Shown: positions 37,901 to 45,686, numbered from the stretch's first letter. The stretch is DNA of 64,000 bases from JAAYJM01 sp964498585 (GCA_964498585.1 CAZCHH010000006.1:15159-79158); one strand, 5' to 3'. Translations and numbers: made by a program. The notes: generated from the sequence alone by a model not told the origin.

Positions 37901-39072
37901 CATATCAACTTGGTTTGGTGAGCAATCCTCACGGCGGTTATAACATTGAATCATCAAGTAAATTCCCATTCTTTAGTTTTTCTACTTATCCCGGACTAAG
38001 ACCTAAGAATTCAATTCTGCAGGATAATTTCAGCCAGAAAACTTCTCTTGAACTTAAGACTTCACGTCCTCTTTGGGAAGGAGCTACTTTAGAACTAACC
38101 TGGAAATCTGAACTTGGATATAACAGAAATCAAACAGTTATTTCTGATAGTTTGGGAATACCTACTTTTACAAATATAGTCGCTTTAGAATCCTTTAATC
38201 GTACTTATTTAACATTTCCTTCTTTTTTCGGTTTAAATGTTTTTAATAATACAATTGAGCATGTGATAGACCTTTATAACGAAGAAAAGACACGGATTCA
38301 AGCTATGGATTTAGATACTTTAACAAAAAACAGTTTGCTGCTTAATGCACTTTCTGAGTCATTCCATAGCGGTATGGAAGCTTTTAGCATTTTTGGTGGC
38401 AAAGTTGGTAAGTTCTTGCCTGCAATTAACTGGGGAATCAGATGGGAAGGAATTGAAAAGTGGGGTATTTGGGGAGGCATAGCTAAAAAGATTTCTTTTG
38501 AGCATTTGTATAGTACCAAATATACTGAAAGTGCGCAAATTACTGATAATGGAAGAGCGGTTCAAAGTCAGCAAATTCAATACGGATTCCAGCCACTTTT
38601 TGGAATTACTATGTCTTTTGATGAAAAAGAGCTTAATGGACTTTTAACTGCTACATTAAAGTATAATTCTACTTCTCAATATCAACTATCCTCTTCGAAC
38701 AGGTCAACAATTACACGTCAGGCAACAGACGAAATCCAAGCTCAAGCAAGCTATACTTTAAAGGGATTTGAATTTCCGTTATTTGATTTAATCTTAAAAA
38801 ACGATATAGAATTTAGCTTTACTGGCTCTTTCAAAAAGAATAGACGCTCTACTTATGATGTTTTGGATTATGCCGGAGAAAATGGAAGAACTCTCGATGG
38901 AAATACACAAATTACATTAGAACCAAGAGTTAGATATTCGATGAGTAATAGAATTACTGCTTCTTTCTTTATTCGTTATGAAGGTACTTACACAGAAGGT
39001 GCATCTACTCCCGGCTATAACACTGTCCAAACAGGTTTAGATATTAGAATTTCTATTGCTGGTGGAAGATAA
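31987..39072 (+). CDS. sprA: Type IX secretion system translocon SprA (Sov)
   Basis: A 2361-residue protein, close to the ~2400 residues of known SprA. The hydrophobic export signal sits unusually far in (about 50-68), after a ~47-residue polar lead, with no later ATG available. A Tyr/Phe/Asn-rich stretch follows (about 72-130). The rest is the typical SprA body: PPNPIISLFGKPEISINVNG, then a GDKFKIGTDWNT region, repeated large beta segments and a C-terminal barrel ending in TGLDIRISIAGGR. SprA forms the 36-strand outer-membrane pore of the T9SS. It follows the CHAD gene by 21 bp. Confidence 0.94.
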   Translation: MMLILNWIKIFDNRKICHCLTNKSSYNNENNLVSFKKTNSFFRTSYKQSYLLLLFLFLYFNTQYELKADNYKQYNPYFFYYQPVNNFFLYQYNFFIYNLLYSNYNYYSNPIFQTPFFLLLNFQQQNPENFLIDTTIKTPPPFAIDDSTIYPFSKYLDYELLNRYSPDHPKSDARTKMLPQDYRRKIDIDSNASKLKSNETFFDRPVGYDYEIPIDEYLAMRKKVIQNGIWDSLMNRYDLSAALSGGDIARMLASSTGLTIPIPPNPIISLFGKPEISINVNGEVNLRVGWRWDSQNLGTVSAFGQSQSSPIFSQDIRVNVSGRIGDKFKIGTDWNTRRQFEYDNKFKVSYEGEDDEIIKLIEVGNVSLPTTSSLISGGQALFGVRADFQFGPLYLKTIGSQKRGERKFVNVKGGTSRQHFQIRAYEYAKNHFFLDTAYKAIYNEYFKHSTPVIPASSNYYRVKEIYVWESTGDVRDGPYSSNSVAIADLEPKMMKMNEQYDQAIKHSPIQSGVVERANFLKLDSSRYKYNPNLGTLTIHNLRLDRTYAVNYRIEGATTALEDDLYYGTFNELNNERDTMILKLIYRPNLQPGFSTLWKRQMKNIYSINATNVNVNDTEIGIWYINKSNDSSDVLPGASDKLVSVLRVDQVNNSTGATPPDGKFDLKEPFFNAVRGEITFPSAEPFRQGLIDYFEKIGSPQVAQQYIYGDVYDTTFDVARKNTARDRFIISGEVTGTATNTISLGAYNLSPGSVKVTLDGVTLREYEDYVVDYYSGRLTLRNPRATLPNANLNVEYEANDVFNLTTKTLLGVRGDYELFKSRDLNANLGFTFMYYDQAAIVDRVRLGEEPVANSMLGFDAKLNWDTPWLTKLLDNIPFYDTKAPSSMGIRGEWAMILPEPNKRTSDVASDNNEPVVYVDDFEGAQRYISLGLSPYQWQHCSQPEDSSIAFNDLERAKFRGKTFWYQYFIARTPIKEVYPERSTVQGRSNLSPLHINFNPYERGIYNKNPEFLDRRNPNFDSTNVFSYKLENKEKIWGGFMKLFSSFTTNFDSENIEYIEIMMKIDQYEPGLSKMYIDIGQISEDIIPNQSLDTEDGITAANPMPNNIIDAGEDVGIDAWDNLKEKEEYPSPLNLEDDPSRDDYKFDFAKDDDLRYEEDFINYNNFEGNASISEMGQFPDTEILNSNNGQTIALDNSYFQYEVNLVPDPNNNTQIVGGGSNGWYLYRIPIRDPKKRVGNPLFSNIQYIRVWFKGGSFKASIAEWRLLGSNWQRVNNLQNVPTDDSVIQVSFVNIEENSGPPDYYTMPPGVSPPKQLNNPDPNQIIKLNEQSLAIKVKNLRYGEERMAVRFFQPLDIFYYSKLKVFLHGDGSMPENMVAGAVPKAYAFMRFGTDSSNYYEYRRPLLRDWDKNTIEIELSALTAIKQIRDTLNLWDRQVFPVPNDPLAYFAIRGNPVLTRIQFFGFGIANPAERYPNELTTTMWIDELRLLSPEDRADWSGVANFDVKLADLGNINASFSHSRPNFHMIENRFGNRVSTTNWTVTVQGNLEKFAPASFSEMKVPITFTHAEYMENPEYVANNDIKLEEAAESARRQAIQQGFSEFEADEIANNIRLRSQTLRIQDSWALTGVRLGIPSSFWLVNQTINRITFGYSYSQEFLRSPLYVERFNWIWQFTTQYGVQIPDILSVNPTSWLEDVPLIGIYNKLKINILPISFNYSFNLMRRRTTEQSRYLEYPSPVYRDFSAQQQAQLNWKLAEGGFFNPTIDYSVTTRSTLVPLELDEFGKQRTGSEIAALMFFNNGKLIDLGRSNQHTQNLVINFKPRLPLGDLLRFFDMTGSFNTNYSWQDPLQTDLSIADAAKSAGFQNNIRINTSFKLKSFGDMLFGASPSNDKKIKKSQPDTTTVTTTQPSSNVFKSIGNIFKFIFFDYDKFDINFTQNNTATNPGVYGGTGMTNFWARGLIFQQSEMYLGPSFPYQLGLVSNPHGGYNIESSSKFPFFSFSTYPGLRPKNSILQDNFSQKTSLELKTSRPLWEGATLELTWKSELGYNRNQTVISDSLGIPTFTNIVALESFNRTYLTFPSFFGLNVFNNTIEHVIDLYNEEKTRIQAMDLDTLTKNSLLLNALSESFHSGMEAFSIFGGKVGKFLPAINWGIRWEGIEKWGIWGGIAKKISFEHLYSTKYTESAQITDNGRAVQSQQIQYGFQPLFGITMSFDEKELNGLLTATLKYNSTSQYQLSSSNRSTITRQATDEIQAQASYTLKGFEFPLFDLILKNDIEFSFTGSFKKNRRSTYDVLDYAGENGRTLDGNTQITLEPRVRYSMSNRITASFFIRYEGTYTEGASTPGYNTVQTGLDIRISIAGGR

Positions 39073-39177
39073 TTTTTTGCAAATATTCTGAAACAGATTA
39101 AGATTCCTCACAACGCTTCAGAATGCATTATACAGATTCCATTATGAAATGACATAAAGAATACTTATTAATAATTT

Positions 39178-39327
39178 GTCATTCTGGTGTATGCCAGAAT
39201 CCATCTTAGGAATGCAAGTGAGCTTGCTCACGAAACATCTGGGCAAGCCCAAATGTATCCGTGAAATAGCTAAAATTGTATAGCGTTGAACAATAATAAG
39301 AAGAATTCTGACATTTGTCAGAATGAC
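39178..39327. repeat. Family A element, copy A3 (150 bp)
   Basis: GTCATTCTGGTGTATGCCAG opens the element and TTTGTCAGAATGAC closes it. The internal palindrome is partly changed (CTGGGCAAGCCCAAATG). The left flank ATTCCATTATGAAATGACAT also resembles the flank of A4 at 63892 and, more weakly, that of A1, so the transposed or copied unit may extend beyond the inverted ends. Confidence 0.75.
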
Positions 39328-39426
39328 GCTTTTAGTAATGTCAGCTCCATTTTAATAAAGGTCTTCTTTTATCAGGGTGATTCGAGATGACCAAAAAAAA
39401 AATAATAAAAACAAATTAGTATAAAT

Positions 39427-39477
39427 CATTTATTATCAATTACCGATTATTTTCCTTGAATTTATGAATAATGCAGG
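39427..39477. repeat. Copy 2 of a ~52-bp dispersed duplication
   Basis: It matches 9318-9371 in the same orientation (CATTTATTATCAATTACCGA ... ATGAATAATGCAGG), with a 3-base gap and one substitution. It ends 71 bases before the thiamine pyrophosphokinase ATG. Confidence 0.55.
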
Positions 39478-39548
39478 TTGTATTGAACTTTGTATACTGA
39501 TTTTTATTAATTTTACAAAAAAAATTATATAGGATAATATATAAAAAA

Positions 39549-40241
39549 ATGGGGAAAAAGAAAGATAAAAAAGATTTACAAAGAATTGAATTTAATGATT
39601 TATTGTTCGATTGCATTGTTTGTTTAAACTCAGATTTACCTTCAAAAAACTTTTTCAAAAAGTTTGAAAACAATAGAATACTTGCTGCAGACGGAGCTGC
39701 ATTAAAACTTTATAAAAAAGGGATTATTGCTGATATCATTATTGGTGACTTAGATTCGTTTAACAGAAGCAGAATGAGAGAAAAATTCAATTCTGATAAA
39801 ATATTTTATGATGAAAGTCAGGAAACAAATGACTTTCAAAAAGTATTAGATTTTGCTTTAAAAAGAACTTATCGCAACATATTGGTTCTTGGCTTTCACG
39901 GTGGAGAATTGGAACATACTTTGAATAACTGGAGTATTTTATTAAAATATAAAAATTTATTGAATTTATGTATTTATGAAAAAAATCGGTATGCTATTCC
40001 GATTGAAGGAAATATTGAATTGAAATGCAAAAAAGGAGAAATTTTATCACTAATACCACAAACAGAAGCGATTATTACTTCTAAGAATTTAAAATGGGAA
40101 CTGAATAATGAATTGCTTAAGTTGGGAATAAGGGAAGGAGCCCGCAATGTTGCAACAGAAAATTTAATTTACTTGAATATAGAAAAAGGAAGTATATTAC
40201 TTTTTTTTGATTCAAGGATACCTTTTGCACCAAAAAAATGA
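39549..40241 (+). CDS. thiN: Thiamine pyrophosphokinase (thiamine diphosphokinase)
   Basis: A 230-residue protein with the TPK catalytic region: LAADGAALKLYKKGIIADII, then GDLDSFN (about residues 73-79) and TNDFQKVLDFAL (about 97-108) with the conserved aspartates, and the GFHGGELEHTLNN motif. The C-terminal beta domain (about 150-225) binds thiamine. It converts thiamine plus ATP to thiamine diphosphate. The Lys-rich N-terminus is slightly longer than usual. It is 45 bp before the membrane ATPase gene. Confidence 0.88.
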   Translation: MGKKKDKKDLQRIEFNDLLFDCIVCLNSDLPSKNFFKKFENNRILAADGAALKLYKKGIIADIIIGDLDSFNRSRMREKFNSDKIFYDESQETNDFQKVLDFALKRTYRNILVLGFHGGELEHTLNNWSILLKYKNLLNLCIYEKNRYAIPIEGNIELKCKKGEILSLIPQTEAIITSKNLKWELNNELLKLGIREGARNVATENLIYLNIEKGSILLFFDSRIPFAPKK

Positions 40242-40242
40242 T

Positions 40243-40250
40243 TATTTTTG
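40243..40250 (+). promoter_or_regulatory. TAnnTTTG box upstream of the membrane ATPase gene
   Basis: TATTTTTG begins just after the thiN stop and lies 36 bases before the ATPase ATG, so this gene may have its own promoter. The motif is common by chance in AT-rich DNA. Confidence 0.3.
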
Positions 40251-40286
40251 CCAATGTATTATTTTTTCATTTTTCTATAATACAAA

Positions 40287-42503
40287 ATGATTTCATTCTA
40301 TACAAAATACATTTCAAATATCTGCCATAGCATTGAGCTTGATACTAACAATATAAACAGTAAAAATATTATATTTATAAATGGTACTTTTGGTACCGGG
40401 AAAAGCATTTTAGTTAGAAAAATAGAAGATGAGCTTGTTGCCCGAAATATTGTTGATGCAGTAATCAAATTTGATGATGCTGAAAATATTAGTTTTCTAA
40501 CTGAATTTATAAGAAAAGCACTAAATAATTTCTATTCTATAGAAGATAATAATTCTACACAATTTTCTTTCTCTGAAACAAATTATAATTTAATTACCTA
40601 TAATGATTTATTGAACAATTTAAACAATATCAATCCGGTATTAACGCAACTATATCTTAAACATAATGTATTACAGTCATATTCTGATGTTAGCAGTAAT
40701 GATGAAAATTTAGAAAGTACCAATTTTTTTATTAAAGAAGAAATTGAGAAAATATATCAAAAAAAAGGCGAACGCAGATTGTTATTGGAAAATCAGAAAG
40801 TAGTTGTAGAGTCATTAATTGTAGATTTGATGAGTTACTTTTTTTCTGCTGTTTTAAATGGAGTTGAAAACCTTGATTTATCTGGTTTTCATAAAAGAAA
40901 AATTGTTTTTGTTATAGATAATTACGAATACATATTCGGTAGCATTAATAAATGGCTTGCTGAATATTTCTTTCATTATTGTTATAATCTAAATTTCGGT
41001 GATTTTATTAACTACAAAATAGATGTAATTAATCCCCAGGCAAAAATTTCTGACTATTTTGATTTTAGATTCATCATTGCTTCAAGAGAAAACTTAACTG
41101 ATTTTCTACCAAAGTACTTTTCAAATTATTCTGAAATGGCAGAAATTTATAGATTAGAACCAATGACAGCAATACAATTTAAGAATTATTTAATCGCTCA
41201 AGACATCAAATTAGGAAATTACGAAAAAGATATTTACGATATAACAAGCGGAATCCCTTCGCTAATTAATTATACACTCGAAACTATAAATCAAATTCAA
41301 GGTGATTTTAATTGTTCTTTAGTGTATCTTTTTGCTTATGAAAGCATTTTGAAACATAAATCTGAAGAGCAAAAAGAATGGATTAAATGCGCTGCCTTCC
41401 TCAGTGAAATTGAACCAAATGCTTTGCGTTGCTTCCCTTTAATCAACAAAGAATACAAGAGAGCTTATGATTATTTTTGCAAATCCACTGAACTTTCTTA
41501 TCTTACAAAAAATACAAATAAATTAAAACTCAATAAAATAATAAAAAAATACATTAATGATGCAGTCAAAATAAATTCACCACATATAGCAAATAATTAC
41601 GAAGAAATTGCAAGTTCATATAGTAGTTTGAAAGATTTACTAAATAAGTTTGATAGCTCAGAAATCGAAATTTTAAAGGATTTAGCTTATTTTAAATGCT
41701 TTAATTATCCTGAAACAATTAATGAATGGTTCGGCAGTAATTCACAAGCTGCTTTTGAACTTATAGAAAATTATCCTGATTTGTTTACTAAAAACAAACT
41801 CACATATAGCTTAAAACAGGACATTGCATATAAATTTCTTAAATTCAATAAATTAATAGAAGGCAATTTATTTGAAAAAAAAATTGATGAAATTAAAAAA
41901 CGCTGGATTAATTATTCTAATTGTATTTTTACAGAAAACTCTGATTTAGTTGAAAAACAAAATAATCTTGTTGATGAATTAAACAATATTCAAGCAAAAG
42001 TTAATGAAAATGAACAAATAATCGGTGATACTTCTGCTTCTATTGTCGAGATGGAAAAAGAATTAAAAAAGGATACTGACAAGTTTAAAAAATTTAATAT
42101 AAAAGAGCAAAAAAAATATGCTAAATATTGTATCTCAATTGCCTTAATTTCACTTTTTATAAAAATTTTCATTTCTGAACTGTTTCCTGAAGCACTTGAT
42201 TACAGTACTTTAGCATTCATAAACGTAGCTTGTAATTTTTTTGCTATTACTTCAACAGTTCTATTTTTATTCTTTTTTATCAGGTTATTCATTTTAAATT
42301 CCAATAAAAAAGATATTAGCTTATTAAAATTCAAAATCTCTAGCTTAAAAGATGATATAAAAGAACTATATAACCAAATTGAAGACAAAAAAAATGAAAA
42401 TTATGATTTAAAGATTAAAATATATGAAACAGAAAATCAAATAGTAAGAATAAAAGAAAAAATATCGAAGAATACAGAATTTTTGGAAGAATCTTATATT
42501 TAA
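40287..42503 (+). CDS. Membrane-anchored STAND/AAA-like P-loop ATPase, unknown function
   Basis: A 738-residue protein. Walker A GTFGTGKS has its Lys at K39. A Walker B-like strand, KIVFVIDNYEYIFG, has Asp-Asn where Asp-Glu or Asp-Asp is usual. An FIIASREN strand follows (sensor-1/RFG-like), then EPMTAIQFKNYL and GIPSLINYTLE as in STAND/NACHT-type ATPases. A helical middle part (about 380-560) is followed by a coiled coil, two close TM segments (about 613-675) and a second coiled coil to the end. No effector domain is seen at either end. Function unknown; membrane sensing, signalling or a defence-type role are possibilities only. Confidence 0.7.
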   Translation: MISFYTKYISNICHSIELDTNNINSKNIIFINGTFGTGKSILVRKIEDELVARNIVDAVIKFDDAENISFLTEFIRKALNNFYSIEDNNSTQFSFSETNYNLITYNDLLNNLNNINPVLTQLYLKHNVLQSYSDVSSNDENLESTNFFIKEEIEKIYQKKGERRLLLENQKVVVESLIVDLMSYFFSAVLNGVENLDLSGFHKRKIVFVIDNYEYIFGSINKWLAEYFFHYCYNLNFGDFINYKIDVINPQAKISDYFDFRFIIASRENLTDFLPKYFSNYSEMAEIYRLEPMTAIQFKNYLIAQDIKLGNYEKDIYDITSGIPSLINYTLETINQIQGDFNCSLVYLFAYESILKHKSEEQKEWIKCAAFLSEIEPNALRCFPLINKEYKRAYDYFCKSTELSYLTKNTNKLKLNKIIKKYINDAVKINSPHIANNYEEIASSYSSLKDLLNKFDSSEIEILKDLAYFKCFNYPETINEWFGSNSQAAFELIENYPDLFTKNKLTYSLKQDIAYKFLKFNKLIEGNLFEKKIDEIKKRWINYSNCIFTENSDLVEKQNNLVDELNNIQAKVNENEQIIGDTSASIVEMEKELKKDTDKFKKFNIKEQKKYAKYCISIALISLFIKIFISELFPEALDYSTLAFINVACNFFAITSTVLFLFFFIRLFILNSNKKDISLLKFKISSLKDDIKELYNQIEDKKNENYDLKIKIYETENQIVRIKEKISKNTEFLEESYI

Positions 42504-42606
42504 ATAAGTTAAAAATCTTAAAAATTAGCTATTCTTAAATGAATGTATTAGTGTGTTTAGATTTTATATCAATTAAAAAACTTTTCAATATAGGAAAATA
42601 AACTTA

Positions 42607-42641
42607 GTAGTCATCAGATAACTGCCAGTAATCGGATGACT
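42607..42641. repeat. Family B inverted pair
   Basis: AGTCATCAGATAACTGCCAG followed by TAATCGGATGACT: the same paired palindrome as at 17317, with a few changes. A family C hairpin begins 8 bases later. Confidence 0.5.
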
Positions 42642-42648
42642 TCTTCTT

Positions 42649-42675
42649 TCAACCGTCGGATTAGTCTGATAGTTG
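42649..42675. repeat. Family C hairpin (degraded)
   Basis: TCAACCGTCGGATTAGTCTG followed by ATAGTTGA forms an imperfect palindrome. Better copies are at 45687-45718 and 52607-52634. Here families B and C stand side by side. Confidence 0.4.
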
Positions 42676-42773
42676 ATAAAACCAAAATGAATTGGTGCAT
42701 TAGACAAAATGACAGTTCATAATAGAATTTACATTATATCTACCAAACAAATTTTTAATTCTTTTATAATAAG

Positions 42774-44729
42774 ATGAAAAGCACTATACTTTTCCTGTTT
42801 ATTTTAGGAATATTTTTCAATTCTTTTCTATTTGCTCAGGAACAGCAATCGGAAATACTTGAAGAATACTTAGAGCAAGATGCTGAAGAAAATGAAGCAT
42901 CTGAATTTTTCGATGAATTGGAAATTTATCTGACAAATCCTCTAAATTTAAGAAATACAAGTATAAGACAACTTTCCAAATTACCAGAGATTTCAGTAAA
43001 TCTTGCATCAAAAATACTTCGTTTAGTAAAAAAGCAAAACTACACTTCAATAGACAAAATTGCCGACACGCTCAATCTTTCTTTCAAACAAATCAGAATT
43101 TTGAAACTACTTACAACAATTGATGATGTTGAATCAAAAAACCAAAAAGTCAAAATTAAATATAGAGCAAGAAATAAAATTGATTTTAATGAAGCTAAGG
43201 GCTTTGAAAACGGAAAGTATCTAGGAAGTCATCTCTCATTATATCAAAGATTTAATACTGAAAAAGACAATTTTAAAATTGGTTTTCTTACTAAGAAAAA
43301 TGCCGGAGAAAAATCCTTGGCTGAGTTTTATTCCGGCTACTTTGCTGCGGATTTTGATAATCTAAAAGTGCTAATAGGAGATTATTCTTTAAGGCAGGGT
43401 ATGGGAAATTTGCTTTGGAGCAACTACCGCAATTCAAAAAGCAGCGATGTAATTTCACCTGCAATGCAATACAGAAGCGGTTTTTTGCCATATCGTTCTT
43501 CAACTGATTATAAATTCTTCAGAGGTGCCGCCCTTGATTATAAATTATATTTAACAGACAGCTCCAATCTTTCTTTTTCTCTTTCATACTCAAAAATTAA
43601 TCGCTCTGCAGCAATTGATACAGCTCTCGGAATAGTAACTTCTATTTATACTGCCGGCTATTACAGGACAGAAACAGAAATTGCAAAAAAGAGAAAACTA
43701 AAAGAAACCTGTTTTAGCAGTTCATTGCAGTATGAAAATAAAAATTTATCTATTGGCGCAACAGTTTTGAATTTAAATTATGAATACCCAATAGAAAGCA
43801 AAGCAAAAACAGCTTTCTCTGGAAAAGAAGGGCTACTCGGCTCGCTTTATTCAATGTATAATTCAGAAAATTTTTCTATTGCATTTGAAGCAAGCCGTGA
43901 TGCTAAGCATAATTTGGGATTAAAAACTGGTTCAATCTTTAAAATTGAAGATGTAGAACTATCTTTTCATTATCGTAATTTTTCGTCTGAATTCCGCTCG
44001 CCATTCGGCACAATATTCGGCGAAACTTACGCACCCAGCAATGAAACTGGCTTTTATACCGGAGTAAAATGGTATGTAAATCAAAAATTTATACTTTCAA
44101 ACTACTTTGATATTTGGAAAACCCATACTAAAACCTATACTTTACCGATTAGCCAGAAAGGTATTGAGCTATTCTCTGAAGCTAATTACCTGTTCGGTTC
44201 TGATTTTGAATTACTTGCCAGAATAAAATACGAAAACAAAACCGATGCAATTACTATTGATAAAATTAAAAGCACATTTCAAAAGGGAAAATATTCATTT
44301 AGAGTAGAATTAAAATATCAAATTGATGAACTTACGCGTTTAAGATTGAGAAATGAAGATTGCTTAATTACTTATGAAGATTTAAAGGCAAACGAAATTG
44401 GAATGCTCTTTTTCTGCGATTTGCAAAGGAAAATCTTTTCTAATTTAAATTTATATGGACGTTTGACTTATTTTTCTACAGATAGCTACGATTCGGCAAT
44501 TTGGCAGTATGAAGCCAGCCCCAGCGGCTATTCTGTTAGCTATGCTCTTTATGGGCAGGGAATCAGAGCGTTCCTCGGATTTGAATATGCGCTATTAAAC
44601 ATTTTGGAATTTAGTGCAAAATATACCATATTAAGTAAAAATTTCGTTGAAAGCATTGGTAGTGGTTTAGATGAGATTCAAGGAAGCAGTAAGCAGCAGC
44701 TATTCTTTCAAATTGATGTAAGGTTTTAA
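42774..44729 (+). CDS. Secreted helix-hairpin-helix/beta-barrel protein
   Basis: A 651-residue protein. Signal peptide (about 3-20), an acidic stretch, then a ComEA-like helix-hairpin-helix region (about 50-120: NPLNLRNTSIRQLSKLPEIS, then ASKILRLVKKQN...). The remaining ~520 residues are alternating aromatic/polar strands with many Tyr and Ser, ending in LFFQIDVRF with a C-terminal Phe, the mark of an outer-membrane barrel. The HhH-plus-barrel layout occurs widely in Bacteroidota as uncharacterised proteins. Whether the HhH part binds DNA in the periplasm, for instance in DNA uptake, is speculation. Confidence 0.7.
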   Translation: MKSTILFLFILGIFFNSFLFAQEQQSEILEEYLEQDAEENEASEFFDELEIYLTNPLNLRNTSIRQLSKLPEISVNLASKILRLVKKQNYTSIDKIADTLNLSFKQIRILKLLTTIDDVESKNQKVKIKYRARNKIDFNEAKGFENGKYLGSHLSLYQRFNTEKDNFKIGFLTKKNAGEKSLAEFYSGYFAADFDNLKVLIGDYSLRQGMGNLLWSNYRNSKSSDVISPAMQYRSGFLPYRSSTDYKFFRGAALDYKLYLTDSSNLSFSLSYSKINRSAAIDTALGIVTSIYTAGYYRTETEIAKKRKLKETCFSSSLQYENKNLSIGATVLNLNYEYPIESKAKTAFSGKEGLLGSLYSMYNSENFSIAFEASRDAKHNLGLKTGSIFKIEDVELSFHYRNFSSEFRSPFGTIFGETYAPSNETGFYTGVKWYVNQKFILSNYFDIWKTHTKTYTLPISQKGIELFSEANYLFGSDFELLARIKYENKTDAITIDKIKSTFQKGKYSFRVELKYQIDELTRLRLRNEDCLITYEDLKANEIGMLFFCDLQRKIFSNLNLYGRLTYFSTDSYDSAIWQYEASPSGYSVSYALYGQGIRAFLGFEYALLNILEFSAKYTILSKNFVESIGSGLDEIQGSSKQQLFFQIDVRF

Positions 44730-44730
44730 G

Positions 44731-44812
44731 CAAGCCATACGAACAGCAAAAAGATTGCATAACAAGAATATACAAGCCATACGAACAGTTGTTGCTCGTA
44801 TGACATAAAAAA
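44731..44812. repeat. Direct repeat and hairpin after the HhH/barrel gene
   Basis: CAAGCCATACGAACAG occurs at 44731-44746 and again at 44773-44788. The second copy leads into TTGTTGCTCGTATGAC, with which it pairs imperfectly as a hairpin (44777-44802), directly downstream of the stop. It could be a terminator. A related AAACGAACAGCAAGTTGTTC lies at about 6317 after another plus-strand gene. Confidence 0.4.
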
Positions 44813-45045
44813 TATTTTTAAAAAAATAAAATTTATTTATTTTTTTTTTAAATAATTCATTTTTTTTTTTTTTTATATTGCAATTATAGAAATAAACATG
44901 AAAAAAAAGAGAAAAAATATAGAAAAGAAAAAGGAATATTATTTAAGATATAGAAAAAAAATCCCCCGCCTTTTTGGTTTCGAGCTATAAAAAGCAGGGG
45001 CAAATTAACATATAATTTATAAACAAATTTAAGGAGAAATGCTTT
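44813..45045. other. Poly-T/poly-A tract and GC-rich hairpin upstream of the Cys-rich gene
   Basis: Long T runs (up to about 15) at 44839-44873 are followed by an A-rich purine tract to about 44960. CCCCCGCCTTTTT (44963) can then pair with AAAAAGCAGGGG (44989-45000) around a ~13-base loop. The strong AAGGAGAAATG ribosome site of the next gene follows. The hairpin stands out in such AT-rich DNA and may be a 5' regulatory structure or a terminator for the upstream side. Confidence 0.35.
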
Positions 45046-45636
45046 ATGAAAAAAGCATTATTTTTACTAGCGTTATTAATAATTGTATTTTCTAACGTTA
45101 AAGCTTGTCCAGATGGTTGGGCTGAATCAGCAAGAGAAACTATTAATTTTAATGGTTGTACTTATGAGTATATTTATTGCTACGGTATGCTTAATGGTTT
45201 CCATTCCATTGCTCTTTCTGAAATCAATGTTGTTTACAATCCACCTTTCTGCACTGGTTTGTCTTTTGACCTTAATCCTCAAGAAATTACTGATGCAATT
45301 TTAATTCAAATTGCTATTGACCCAGTAATATATAATTGGGCAGGTTATGATGATATTCCTCCTTGTCCTAGTGGTCTAATGTGTATAATGAGAATGTATG
45401 ATGCAATTTGCTATAACGGATGGTACACTTATACAAGACTTAACAAAGATGGCACAACAACTGTTGTTCAATCAATGAATAAATGCGACGATGAATTAAG
45501 GTCTTGTAATGAAACCGTAACAATATGCTGGGAATACGATGAATATGGCAATAGAGAATACAAAATAACAAGAGTTGGTAGTTCTTTAATAGGTCCAGAG
45601 TGTTTATATCCATGCCACACTAATTGCGAATATTAA
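45046..45636 (+). CDS. Secreted cysteine-rich protein, unknown function
   Basis: A 196-residue protein with a signal peptide (about 3-21, ending near SNVKA) and 13 cysteines in the mature part, including a C-terminal CHTNC and a CPSGLMC motif. Such a Cys content implies disulfides formed outside the cytoplasm. The ribosome-binding site AAGGAG is strong. No T9SS C-terminal signal is seen, although cargo-type genes follow. No family is recognised. Confidence 0.65.
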   Translation: MKKALFLLALLIIVFSNVKACPDGWAESARETINFNGCTYEYIYCYGMLNGFHSIALSEINVVYNPPFCTGLSFDLNPQEITDAILIQIAIDPVIYNWAGYDDIPPCPSGLMCIMRMYDAICYNGWYTYTRLNKDGTTTVVQSMNKCDDELRSCNETVTICWEYDEYGNREYKITRVGSSLIGPECLYPCHTNCEY

Positions 45637-45686
45637 AAAATTTATGTAAATGCATTTAGTTTTTCAACTTTAACTCTTTTTAAGAT

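Larger units (their letters stand above)
39073..39548. other. Intergenic region with repeat element A3 and the second 52-bp duplicate
   Basis: 476 bp between sprA and the thiamine pyrophosphokinase gene. It holds element A3 with conserved flanks (39178-39327, flanks to about 39130 and 39400) and copy 2 of the dispersed duplication (39427-39477). No gene is seen, and no thi-box/TPP riboswitch-like fold was recognised. Confidence 0.5.

Noticed and set aside
39478..39548. TPP riboswitch before thiamine pyrophosphokinase
   Set aside because: No CUGAGA-type or ACCUGA-type thi-box segments were found, and the space is short and A/T-only.
44898..44990. 30-codon Lys-rich ORF (MKKKRKNIEKKKEYYLRYRK...)
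   Set aside because: It is read from a purine-rich tract and the GC-rich hairpin, has no ribosome site and is most likely chance, although a leader peptide cannot be excluded.
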